Shown: piece after piece, positions 13,678 to 21,527 of the stretch
Layout of the letters: each line of letters begins with the position of its first letter
How positions within the stretch are numbered: the first letter of the stretch is position 1
Assembly: GCA_017461625.1 (NCBI GenBank)
Contig: JAFTXJ010000019.1
Coordinates: 1 to 64,000, forward strand
Direction of reading: 5' to 3'
Length of the DNA: 64,000 bases
From: Clostridia bacterium
GTDB lineage: Bacteria > Bacillota > Clostridia > Oscillospirales > Acutalibacteraceae
Made by a program: the position numbers and the translations under genes
The notes under the pieces: model-generated
What the model was told of the DNA's origin: nothing
The model's database searches: none
Seen by the model: the letters and a program-made list of their open reading frames with translations, nothing else

Positions 13678-15792
13678 TTATTTCTTTAAGGTTCTCATTG
13701 CATTCATAACAGCAATCAGTGCTACACCAACATCGCCAAACACAGCCTCCCACATGCCGGCAATTCCAAATGCGCCAAGTACCATAAATATTACTTTAAC
13801 TGTAAGAGCGAGAACTATGTTCTGAATCACAATGTGCTTTGTAGCCTTTGCCACTTCAATAGCTTCGACCAATTTGGATGGTTCATCTGTCATAAGCACA
13901 ACATCCGCTGCTTCAATAGCTGCATCAGAACCTATACCACCCATGGCAATGCCCACATCTGCACGGGCAAGAACAGGTGCGTCATTTATGCCATCGCCAA
14001 CAAAAGCAAGTTTACTCTTTGACGGCTTTTGGTTATCCATTTCTTCCAATTTTAATACTTTTTGGTCGGGAAGAAGCTGTGCATAGTATTCGTCAAGACC
14101 AAGTTCTTGAGATACGGCTTTACCAATCATCTCATCATCGCCAGTAAGCATAACAGTCTTTTCAATACCGATTCGTTTGAGCTTTGCTATTGCTCTCTTG
14201 CTGTCCTCCTTTATCTCGTCTGCTATCAGAATGCAACCTGCATATTCACCGTCGACAGCAATATAAACCTTAGTGCCTGCATTGTCGCAAGGTTTATAGT
14301 GAATTTGCTCTGCATTCATCAGCTTGCTGTTTCCTGCCAAAATCTTTTTATTATCCACCGTCACGCTTATACCGTAACCTGAGATTTCTTTAAAGTCGGT
14401 AATATTAGTCTCGTCGACATCCTTTTCATAAGCAGCGATGATGGATTTTGCAATCGGATGATTTGAATAAATTTCAGCCTTTGCCCCGTATTCCAAAATC
14501 CTCTCAACAGTAAATCCGTTATCGGGAAGAATTTCTGTTACCTTAAAAACACCCTTTGTAAGAGTTCCGGTCTTGTCGAACACAACTGTGCTGACGTTAT
14601 TTAAAGCTTCAAGATAGTTACTACCTTTAACAAGAACACCGTGCTTGGATGCGGCACCAATACCTCCAAAGAAGGTAAGAGGAACAGAAATTACCAATGC
14701 ACATGGGCAGGAAATAACAAGAAAAACAAACGCTCTGTGAATCCACTCAATCCATTCTGCATTAAACAGAAGTGGCGGAGCAACAGCAAGAATCAGGGCA
14801 AAAATTACAACTACAGGAGTATAATAACGAGCAAAAGTTGTGATAAAGTTTTCTGTCGGAGCCTTTCGACTTGAAGCGTTCTCAACCAATTCAATGATTT
14901 TGGAAACGGTAGATTCGCCAAACGCTTTAGTTACTTGAATAGTTAATACACCGTTCTGGTTAACGCAACCGGAAAGTGCTTCATCACCTTTATGAACTGT
15001 TCTTGGAACGGATTCGCCTGTCAATGCTTTAGTATCCAGCATAGAGTCGCCTTCAAGAATAATACCATCCAAAGGAATCTTTTCACCCGGCTTTACGACG
15101 ATTATCTCGCCAATAGATACAGTTTCCGGAGAAACAATTGTCTGTTCTCCGTTTCTGAGTACTGTTGCGAAATCCGGACGGATGTTCATTAAATTGGCAA
15201 TAGATTTTCTTGAACGGTTTACTGCTAAATCCTGAAAGTATTCACCAATTTGATAAAAAAGCATAACGACAACGGCTTCCGGGTATTCGCCAATAACAAA
15301 TGCCCCAATTGTAGATAAACTCATAAGAAAGTTCTCATCAAAGATTCTGCCTTTAGTTATATTTTTAATTGCTTTAATTACTACATCTCCACCAAGGATG
15401 ATATATGCAAGAACAAGAAATATTAAATACACAGGCAGAGAGACATTGATAAACTCGTTTGAAATAATACCTAAAACGAATATAAGCGCACCTGCAATAA
15501 GACGAATAATTCTTATTTTATTATTATAATCTTCGGATTTAGTTTCCTGTGTAGAAACAGAGCTTTCAGCGATATATTCTGTCACCGTCACATCAGGCTC
15601 ATGACTGTGGACAATTGTTTCAATCTGCTTCGTTACCAAAGAAAGCACATCTTCTTCTACACTAATAGTCAGTGACTGCTTCATCAGATTTATGCTGGAA
15701 GAACTGACACCGGCAAGCTCTCCTACTTCTTTTTCGATTTTTGCGGAACAGTTCGGGCAGTCCAGACCCTTTAATATGAATATTTTTTCCAT
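13678..15792 (-). CDS. cadA: Heavy-metal P1B-type ATPase (Cd/Zn/Pb exporter)
   Basis: Membrane ATPase pumping soft divalent metals out of the cell. Domains in order: N-terminal HMA metal-binding domain with GLDCPNCSAKIE; transmembrane helices; actuator with LTGES; ion-channel CPCALVISVP motif near residue 370; phosphorylation loop DKTGTLTKG; SNHPIAK histidine-proline motif; hinge GDGINDAPVLARADVGIAMGG. The CPC motif plus the adjacent CadC-like regulator favours Cd/Pb/Zn over copper. ATG 15792 has GGAGTTACACT upstream. 704 aa, normal. A 22-bp operator-like dyad lies just upstream. Cargo of the mobile segment. Confidence 0.94.
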   Translation of the reverse strand: MEKIFILKGLDCPNCSAKIEKEVGELAGVSSSSINLMKQSLTISVEEDVLSLVTKQIETIVHSHEPDVTVTEYIAESSVSTQETKSEDYNNKIRIIRLIAGALIFVLGIISNEFINVSLPVYLIFLVLAYIILGGDVVIKAIKNITKGRIFDENFLMSLSTIGAFVIGEYPEAVVVMLFYQIGEYFQDLAVNRSRKSIANLMNIRPDFATVLRNGEQTIVSPETVSIGEIIVVKPGEKIPLDGIILEGDSMLDTKALTGESVPRTVHKGDEALSGCVNQNGVLTIQVTKAFGESTVSKIIELVENASSRKAPTENFITTFARYYTPVVVIFALILAVAPPLLFNAEWIEWIHRAFVFLVISCPCALVISVPLTFFGGIGAASKHGVLVKGSNYLEALNNVSTVVFDKTGTLTKGVFKVTEILPDNGFTVERILEYGAKAEIYSNHPIAKSIIAAYEKDVDETNITDFKEISGYGISVTVDNKKILAGNSKLMNAEQIHYKPCDNAGTKVYIAVDGEYAGCILIADEIKEDSKRAIAKLKRIGIEKTVMLTGDDEMIGKAVSQELGLDEYYAQLLPDQKVLKLEEMDNQKPSKSKLAFVGDGINDAPVLARADVGIAMGGIGSDAAIEAADVVLMTDEPSKLVEAIEVAKATKHIVIQNIVLALTVKVIFMVLGAFGIAGMWEAVFGDVGVALIAVMNAMRTLKK

Positions 15793-15814
15793 AGTGTAAC
15801 TCCTATAAATTTAA

Positions 15815-15836
15815 TAGTTGCTCAATCATTCAACTA
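15815..15836. promoter_or_regulatory. ArsR/SmtB-type operator upstream of the ATPase
   Basis: 22-bp imperfect dyad with TAGTTG (15815-15820) and CAACTA (15831-15836) arms, 22-43 bases upstream of the ATPase ATG. On the minus strand it aligns with the repressor's own 22-bp site (TAGTTGAA...CAACTA), so one regulator probably binds both. Confidence 0.65.
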
Positions 15837-15874
15837 ATTAGCGAAATAAAAAACAAAACAATGCGTTTTGCTTT

Positions 15875-16228
15875 TTATTCGTAAAGATGATTGAACCCTA
15901 TATCCAAAATTTCTTTTACATGTTCGTCTGCAAGGGAATAATAAACAATCTGTGCTTCGCGGCGGTATTTAACAAGATTTGCAAGACGCAGCGCTTTAAG
16001 TTGGTGAGAAACAGCGGATTTGGTTACTCCCAACAAAACTGCCAAGTCGCACACGCACATTTCATTTTGTTCCAATGCATGAAGTATCTTGACTCTTGTC
16101 TTATCATCAAACATCTTAAACAGTCCGGCAAGCTTTAAATAATCTTCTTCGGATTTCATCTTATTCTGAGTATCGTTAACGAGTTCTTTATGAATTACAT
16201 CACAGTCACATATAGGTTGCTTTGCCAT
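15875..16228 (-). CDS. cadC: CadC-type ArsR/SmtB metal-sensing repressor
   Basis: Winged-helix repressor released from DNA by Cd/Pb/Zn. Starting at ATG 16228 (GGAGGTGAAAG just upstream) gives 117 aa in which Cys7, Cys58 and Cys60 fall at the same numbers as the alpha3N site of plasmid pI258 CadC; its fourth ligand Cys11 appears here as Cys9. Asp101, His103, His114 and Glu117 match the alpha5 zinc site. The HTH reads LAVLLGVTKSAVSHQLKAL. This agreement decides the start over the longer frame from 16276. Divergence is absent: repressor and ATPase share the strand, repressor first. Confidence 0.93.
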   Translation of the reverse strand: MAKQPICDCDVIHKELVNDTQNKMKSEEDYLKLAGLFKMFDDKTRVKILHALEQNEMCVCDLAVLLGVTKSAVSHQLKALRLANLVKYRREAQIVYYSLADEHVKEILDIGFNHLYE

Positions 16229-16247
16229 GCTTTCACCTCCGAAAGAG

Positions 16248-16269
16248 TAGTTGAACAGTTGCTCAACTA
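16248..16269. promoter_or_regulatory. ArsR/SmtB-type operator upstream of cadC
   Basis: TAGTTGA (16248-16254), spacer ACAGTTGC, TCAACTA (16263-16269): a perfect 7-bp inverted repeat, 20 bases upstream of the cadC ATG, suggesting autorepression. It matches the dyad before the ATPase. Confidence 0.72.
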
Positions 16270-16339
16270 TCGCCATTATAACGTTTTAACTTTGTTTTGT
16301 CAAGAAACAAAATCTGATTTTCAAACTGATTATCATCAG

Positions 16340-16444
16340 CACCACAATTTTCAATCCGTTTACATACACCTGTTACTTCAAAAGTAGCAGGTGCTTTTTT
16401 TATGCCTAAAACCGTGATTTTGGATATATGAATACTGCGTCACA
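16340..16444 (+). repeat. Direct repeat copy 2 flanking the cadmium cassette
   Basis: 105-bp partner of 13497-13600, including the same 11-bp hairpin and T-run at 16368-16400. It sits in the 5' region of the Cys_rich_VLP gene, which is probably the ancestral location; copy 1 would then mark the far edge of a cassette insertion or duplication (inference). Confidence 0.88.
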
Positions 16445-16490
16445 TTTTTTCGCAGTACAACTAAATTTTTTAAGAAAGGAGATACCCCTT

Positions 16491-16886
16491 ATGCAAACAA
16501 TCAACCTTACCCTTAAGCAATTTGCAGAAATCAAGACAATGATTAAAAGCCGATGCTGTAACTGTTATCAGGGCAACTGTCTGCTTCTTGATGACGGTGA
16601 CACTCACACCTGTCCTCAGTTCATAACACCGAGCCACATTATCTGCAGATATTTTCTTGACTGTGTGTTGCCGAGTGATAAAGCCCTTATGAAAAGCGTT
16701 ACGGGTCAGACACCTGCCGAAACGGTTGTCTGTGCTTTGTGTGGCAGTAAAACAGAGAGAACAGGCAGGAATCAGAAGTTCTGTCCTGACTGTGCAAAGA
16801 AGAAGCAGCGACAGAGAAATGCAGAATATATGTCTGCAAAAAGGTCTCGGGTGGATGTTTATGATGCCCTGAAGCCGCCAAAATAA
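16491..16886 (+). CDS. Cys_rich_VLP-type protein of conjugative elements
   Basis: Small cysteine-rich protein recognised from the pattern CCNCYQGNCLLLDDGD...CPQ, then CRYFLDCVLP, and a C-terminal zinc-ribbon-like CALCG...FCPDCAKKKQR segment. This family is common in Tn1549-like integrative elements of gut Clostridia; its biochemical role is unknown. ATG 16491 follows AAAGGAGATACCCC. 131 aa. Neighbours (ParB-like, serine recombinase) support a mobile-element origin. Confidence 0.82.
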   Translation: MQTINLTLKQFAEIKTMIKSRCCNCYQGNCLLLDDGDTHTCPQFITPSHIICRYFLDCVLPSDKALMKSVTGQTPAETVVCALCGSKTERTGRNQKFCPDCAKKKQRQRNAEYMSAKRSRVDVYDALKPPK

Positions 16887-17082
16887 AGGCTTAAAAAGTG
16901 CAGAAAGACAGAAGCAATATACTTTTATGTTATTGCGTTTTAAAACATCCACACACAAGAGGCAAACATTTTACAACAAAAATTTAAAACCCGAACAAAC
17001 GAACAAACCACTACAAATCCCTATGCTACTGCCTTGCGGCGTTCGGTTTTGTAGCGAACACTGTGGCACATTGTACGGATAA

Positions 17083-17119
17083 TACCCGAACATAAATCGC
17101 TTTATGTTATTGGGTTTTT
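17083..17119 (+). terminator. Hairpin with T-run before the ParB-like gene
   Basis: AACATAAA and TTTATGTT form a perfect 8-bp stem around TCGC, extended by CCC/GGG, then TTTTTGC. It could end transcription from the Cys-rich gene or attenuate the ParB-like gene. The rest of 16887-17170 holds only weak inverted repeats such as GTTCG...CGAAC. Confidence 0.55.
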
Positions 17120-17170
17120 GCAATGTCTGTACGGATGTTCGGAAAATCATTACAAGAAAGAGGTAAAAAT

Positions 17171-18097
17171 TTGGAAAATTATTTATACTATTCAGACCCG
17201 TTCTTTGCATATAACAACTCACTATATATTGAAAGAACGATAAACGGTAAGCCGGTAAACATCAAGCTCAGCAATTTCCTTGCAAGGATAACCGAGGATA
17301 TTACCTGCACTAACGGAGCCGAGAACGAAAGGTTCCTTTCTATTGTCGGTACAGACGAGAAAGGTATTCTTACTCCTATAATTATCCGACCTATTGAAAA
17401 CACAGATGAATATGAGGTGATAAGCGGACACCGCCGTTTACACGCAACAGTCAAAGCAGGGATGAAAGAAGTCCCTACTTTTATTTATGCCGTGAACAGA
17501 GATGAAGCAGCGATTATGCTCGTTGACAGTAATTTGCACAGAGAGCATATTCTCTCGTCGGAAAAGGCATTTGCTTACAAGCTAAAGCTTGAGGCAATGA
17601 AAAGACAAGGTGAAAGAACAGACTTAACTTCCGACCAAGTTGGTCGGAAGTTGGAATCGGCAGAGATTATTGCAAATAAATCAGATGATAGCAAAACTCA
17701 GGTCAGGCGTTATATCCGTCTGACTTATCTCATCCCTGAACTCCTTGAGCTTGTAGATGAAAAACGAATTGCATTTACACCTGCGGTAGAGCTTTCATAT
17801 CTCAATGAGGTGGAACAGGCGGACTTGGTTGAAGAAATCTGTGCCTGTGATGCTACACCTAATTTATCTCAGGCTCAAAGACTTCGTGCTATCAGCAGAG
17901 AGGATGGTCTTACACCTGAGGATATAGGTGAAATCCTAGCTGAGGAAAAGGCAAATCAGCGAGAGAAAATCAAAATTCCTGCTGAAAGAATACGAAAATT
18001 CTTTCCGAAGAGCTATACAACCGAGCAGATTGAAGAAGCGATAGTGAAAATCTGTGAAAGCAGATACAGAGCCCGTCAGGGTAGGGATGCGAGGTGA
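17171..18097 (+). CDS. ParB/RepB/Spo0J-like DNA-binding protein
   Basis: ParB N-terminal domain protein with the arginine-rich nucleotide motif ISGHRRLHATVKAG, followed by an HTH-like helical middle (QVGRKLESAEIIA...QVRRYIRL) and a divergent C-terminus. Such proteins ride on integrative elements and plasmids for stability or regulation. I prefer TTG 17171 because AAGAAAGAGG lies 7 bases upstream. ATG 17123 adds 16 residues but lacks a ribosome site and overlaps the hairpin region. 308 aa. No ParA partner is adjacent, which fits the transposon-borne type. Confidence 0.8.
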   Translation: MENYLYYSDPFFAYNNSLYIERTINGKPVNIKLSNFLARITEDITCTNGAENERFLSIVGTDEKGILTPIIIRPIENTDEYEVISGHRRLHATVKAGMKEVPTFIYAVNRDEAAIMLVDSNLHREHILSSEKAFAYKLKLEAMKRQGERTDLTSDQVGRKLESAEIIANKSDDSKTQVRRYIRLTYLIPELLELVDEKRIAFTPAVELSYLNEVEQADLVEEICACDATPNLSQAQRLRAISREDGLTPEDIGEILAEEKANQREKIKIPAERIRKFFPKSYTTEQIEEAIVKICESRYRARQGRDAR

Positions 18098-18103
18098 TGG
18101 GTA

Positions 18104-18334
18104 TTGATTAGCAGAATTATTGATTTATATAAATTTGTTAAAGAAGATTTTATAAGAACAATAAGCTGTATAAAAGGCGAATGTGCTTTTAATATCCCTG
18201 ATATTTCAACTTTCACCAAAGAACAGAAAATAGCATTTGACCAGATGATAGATTTCCTTGCAGATATGATTGAGAAATACGGTGATAAGATACCGAAAAG
18301 TGATGCAGAAATCAGAAGCAAGAAAACAGCTTAA
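18104..18334 (+). CDS. Hypothetical 76-residue mobile-element protein
   Basis: Starts at TTG 18104 six bases after the ParB-like stop, with GAGGTGATGGG upstream. The product is helical and charged, with hydrophobic heptads (FDQMIDFLADMIEKYG), no membrane segment and no motif I recognise. Position between a ParB-like gene and a serine recombinase suggests an element-specific accessory role, but this is not shown. Confidence 0.55.
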   Translation: MISRIIDLYKFVKEDFIRTISCIKGECAFNIPDISTFTKEQKIAFDQMIDFLADMIEKYGDKIPKSDAEIRSKKTA

Positions 18335-18338
18335 AAGT

Positions 18339-18370
18339 AGTGTGAGGCGGGTTAATCCTGCCTCACACAT
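18339..18370 (+). terminator. Strong hairpin between the small gene and the recombinase
   Basis: GTGTGAGGCGGG pairs with CCTGCCTCACAC around a short TTAAT loop: a 12-bp stem with one G-U pair, but only a weak T-rich tail (ATTTGTC). It may be a terminator or a recombinase-associated site. Confidence 0.5.
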
Positions 18371-18431
18371 TTGTCGAATATGCGAAAGAAAAATATAATC
18401 AAAATGAAAAATTACAAGGAGTTGAAAATAT

Positions 18432-20105
18432 ATGAAACGATTAAATTGCTATATCTACACCCGTGTTTCAACATCAATGCAGGTAGAAGGCTTCAGTCTT
18501 GATGCACAGAGAGAAAAGCTCCGTAAATATGCCGAGTATCAGGAAATGCATATTGCAGGTGAATACAGTGATGAAGGTAAATCAGGTAAAAATATTGGCG
18601 GAAGACTTGAGTTTCAGCAAATGTTATCAGATATTGCAAGTGGTAAAGATAATATAGATTATGTGCTTGTTTTCAAACTGTCTCGTTTTGGTAGAAATGC
18701 TGCTGATGTGCTTTCATCCTTGCAAATTATGCAGGACTACGGAGCCAACCTTATTTGTGTCGAAGACGGTATAGACAGCTCAAAGGACAGCGGTAAGCTA
18801 ATGATTTCTGTTTTATCAGCCGTTGTCGAAATTGAGCGTGAAAACATTCTTGTTCAGACAATGGAAGGCAGAAAGCAAAAAGCAAGAGAAGGTAAATGGA
18901 ATGGTGGTTTTGCACCTTATGGATATTATCTTGAAAAGGGTGAACTGAAAATTGCCGAGGACGAGGCTGAAACCATACGCATCATATTTGATAAATATAT
19001 AAATACAAATATGGGTGCAAACGGTATTGCTAAATATCTTAATCAACACGGTATCTCTAAAAAGCCAAGGCAGAACGGTACATTAGATACCTTTTCTGCA
19101 CATTTTATAAAGCTGGTTATACAGAATCCCGTTTATTGCGGAAAAATAGCTTTCGGTAGGCGTAAAACTGAAAAGATTAACGGCACCCGAAATGAATATC
19201 ATATAGTTAAGCAAGAACAATATCCTATCTATGACGGTATTCACGAAGCCATTATATCTATTGAAGATTGGGAGTTAGCTCAACAGAAGCGTAAAAAGTT
19301 AGGTGTTAAACGGGAGAAGATTTACAATCTTGACCATGAGCATTTATTATCGGGGTTACTTCGCTGTCCTGTTTGCGGTGCGGTAATGTACGGTAACATT
19401 AACCGTAAGAAAAAGCCTGACGGTACAATCTACAAAGACCACTTTTATTATGCCTGTAAGCATCGAATGAAGGTTGACGGACACAAGTGTGATTATCACA
19501 GGCAATGGAATCAAACTGTTGTAAATGTTGCAGTTGAAGAGGTAATTGAAAGGCTTGTATCTAATCCTGAGTTTGAAAAGGCTCTGTGTGAAAAGATAAA
19601 CACAAGAGTAAGCACTGAAGGTCTTGAAGAAGAGCTTGCCGTATTCAAGAAACAGTTAAATCAGCTTGTTATGTCAAAAAGAAAGCTTGCATCTCAAATG
19701 GATACCCTTGATGTCACAGACAGGCATCATGATAAAAAGTATCAGGATATGCAAAACAGACTTTATGATTTCTATGATGAGATAGAGGTTGTTGAGGAGC
19801 AAATAACAGAATTGCAGTCTCGTATAGCAAATATCAAAGAAGAAAAAATATCAGGAGAAAATGTCTATCTTTTTCTGCATTATTATGGTACAATGTACAA
19901 AGAGTTTACTGATGCTGAGAAAAAGAAGTTTCTCAATACCTTTATTGAGAGTGTTGAGATATTCAAAGAAGAACAGCCTGACGGCAGACTGTTAAAATGT
20001 ATCAATTTCAAATTCCCCGTCTTTTATGACGGGGATGAGAATGTGACACATATCTGTTGGGACAGTGAAACAACAGTCGAATGTGTGGCACTTTTAACAA
20101 GATAA
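18432..20105 (+). CDS. Large serine recombinase (site-specific integrase)
   Basis: Catalyses integration/excision through a 5'-phosphoserine link. N-terminal resolvase domain with YTRVSTSMQVEGFSLDAQ (catalytic Ser13) and downstream LSRFGRNAADVL. The Recombinase domain (HEAIISIEDWE region) follows, then a zinc ribbon (LLRCPVCGAVMYG ... YYACKHRMKVDGHKCDYH) and a coiled coil around residues 395-470. 557 aa is a usual length. It is the last gene of the mobile segment; the next gene starts 19 bases on and looks chromosomal, so an attachment site may lie near 20.1 kb, but I could not define a core. Confidence 0.93.
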   Translation: MKRLNCYIYTRVSTSMQVEGFSLDAQREKLRKYAEYQEMHIAGEYSDEGKSGKNIGGRLEFQQMLSDIASGKDNIDYVLVFKLSRFGRNAADVLSSLQIMQDYGANLICVEDGIDSSKDSGKLMISVLSAVVEIERENILVQTMEGRKQKAREGKWNGGFAPYGYYLEKGELKIAEDEAETIRIIFDKYINTNMGANGIAKYLNQHGISKKPRQNGTLDTFSAHFIKLVIQNPVYCGKIAFGRRKTEKINGTRNEYHIVKQEQYPIYDGIHEAIISIEDWELAQQKRKKLGVKREKIYNLDHEHLLSGLLRCPVCGAVMYGNINRKKKPDGTIYKDHFYYACKHRMKVDGHKCDYHRQWNQTVVNVAVEEVIERLVSNPEFEKALCEKINTRVSTEGLEEELAVFKKQLNQLVMSKRKLASQMDTLDVTDRHHDKKYQDMQNRLYDFYDEIEVVEEQITELQSRIANIKEEKISGENVYLFLHYYGTMYKEFTDAEKKKFLNTFIESVEIFKEEQPDGRLLKCINFKFPVFYDGDENVTHICWDSETTVECVALLTR

Positions 20106-20124
20106 AATATAAAGGAATGATAAT

Positions 20125-20616
20125 ATGAGCAACGGACTTACAAGAAGAGAACTTGAAATTACAGATATTAACGAAATTATTAAGATTTTAGATAAATCAC
20201 TCATCGCTCATATAGGTATGGTTGACGGTGACGAGCCGTATGTTGTGCCGATGAATTACGGCTACACTATGGAAAATGAAAAACTGACCATCTACCTTCA
20301 CGGAGCACGTAAGGGAAGAAAAATTGATGTTTTACGTGCTAATCCTAAGGTTTTCTTTGAAACAGAATGTGATATTCAGCCTTTTGAAGGCGAGATTGCC
20401 TGCAAATACGGTATGGCATACGCTTCAATTATGGGCAAAGGTGTTGCAACAATAGTTGAAGATGTTGAAGAAAAGAAAAAAGGTATGAGCGTAATAATGA
20501 AAACTCAGACCGGTAAAGACTTCTCTTTTGAAGATAAAATGGTAAGTTTTGTAAACATCATCAGAATTGATGTTGAAACCTACACTGCAAAGCACAGACC
20601 CATACCTCAGAGATAG
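20125..20616 (+). CDS. Pyridoxamine 5'-phosphate oxidase-like flavoprotein (Nim-like)
   Basis: Split-barrel FMN-binding protein of the nitroimidazole-resistance/PNPOx-like family. Features seen are LIAHIGMVDGDEPYVVPMNYGY, the YLHGARKGRKIDVLRANPKVFFE strand-helix, and YASIMGKGVATIVED. 163 aa. Family members reduce small molecules or bind FMN/haem; a nitroimidazole substrate here is only a possibility. It follows the recombinase by 19 bases with its own AAAGGAATGATA ribosome site. Confidence 0.85.
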   Translation: MSNGLTRRELEITDINEIIKILDKSLIAHIGMVDGDEPYVVPMNYGYTMENEKLTIYLHGARKGRKIDVLRANPKVFFETECDIQPFEGEIACKYGMAYASIMGKGVATIVEDVEEKKKGMSVIMKTQTGKDFSFEDKMVSFVNIIRIDVETYTAKHRPIPQR

Positions 20617-20657
20617 TTTATTTTTTTAGATAGAATCCCGAGCAAGAAGGTATTTTT

Positions 20658-21508
20658 ATGTTAAAAGTAACAGAATCCGAACAACTGAATAATGTGCATG
20701 ATAATAAAGTTCTCGGCAAAATGCCGGTTATGAATAATTCTTCAATAACTTTTAACGGTGAAAACAATATTCTCTTTTGCGAAGATAATGTAACATTAGT
20801 AAACTGCAATATCGTTTTTAACGGTAATAATTCTGTTATATATCTTTGCTCAAGTCGCCACGCATATAAATTAAATGTAACCACCAACCATAACAGTTCA
20901 TTTTATGTGGGCAGAAACAATTATTTCAACGGCGTACTGAATGCCATTTTATCTGAGCAAAAACATATTTTTATAGGTGACGACTGTTTGTTTTCTTTTG
21001 GCATTTGGTTAAGGGTAGCTGACCCTCACCTTGTTTATGATGTGGCTGAAAAGAAAAGACGCAATTTATCTAAAAGCATTTTCTTGGGTGATCATATCTG
21101 GATTGGTCAATCAGCATTGATTTTAAAAGGGACACATATTCATTCCGGCAGTATCATTGGTGCGTTAAGTGTTGTTGCAAACAAAAAATCTCTTCCAATA
21201 CTTCGTGGGCAGGCAACCCCTCAAAAGAGCTTGCCAAAGGTGTTTTTTGGGATGGTGCGTGTGTTTACGGTTGGACTGACAAACAAACTTCTGCAAATAT
21301 GATATACAAATCTGACAAATGCATATATAACCATAATGCTAAGCAATTTATCAGTTTTGCCGAAATTGACGATGCATTAACCAAAGCATCGGATGCTCAG
21401 GCTAAATACAGATTCCTCAGCAACTTGTCATCAAATGCTGATAAAAACAGATTTGCATATGCTTATTCCGATAATAAATCAAAAATCAAAAACCTTTTTA
21501 AAAGATAA
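20658..21508 (+). pseudogene. Hexapeptide-repeat acyltransferase split by a -1 frameshift
   Basis: Left-handed beta-helix O-acyltransferase of the surface-polysaccharide type, with IFIGDDCLFSFGIWLR, ADPHLVYD and HIWIGQSALILKGTHIHSGSIIGA. Reading frame 1 (20658-21302) becomes nonsense after ANKK. Reading one extra A in the A6 tract at 21183-21188 restores KISSNTSWAGNPSKELAKG, the usual C-terminal acyltransferase signature, and runs through to the stop at 21508. The joined product would be about 283 aa. Either a true one-base deletion, a slippery/phase-variable tract, or an assembly error. Confidence 0.82.
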
Positions 21509-21527
21509 CTCTTTCAGGAGCATTCAG

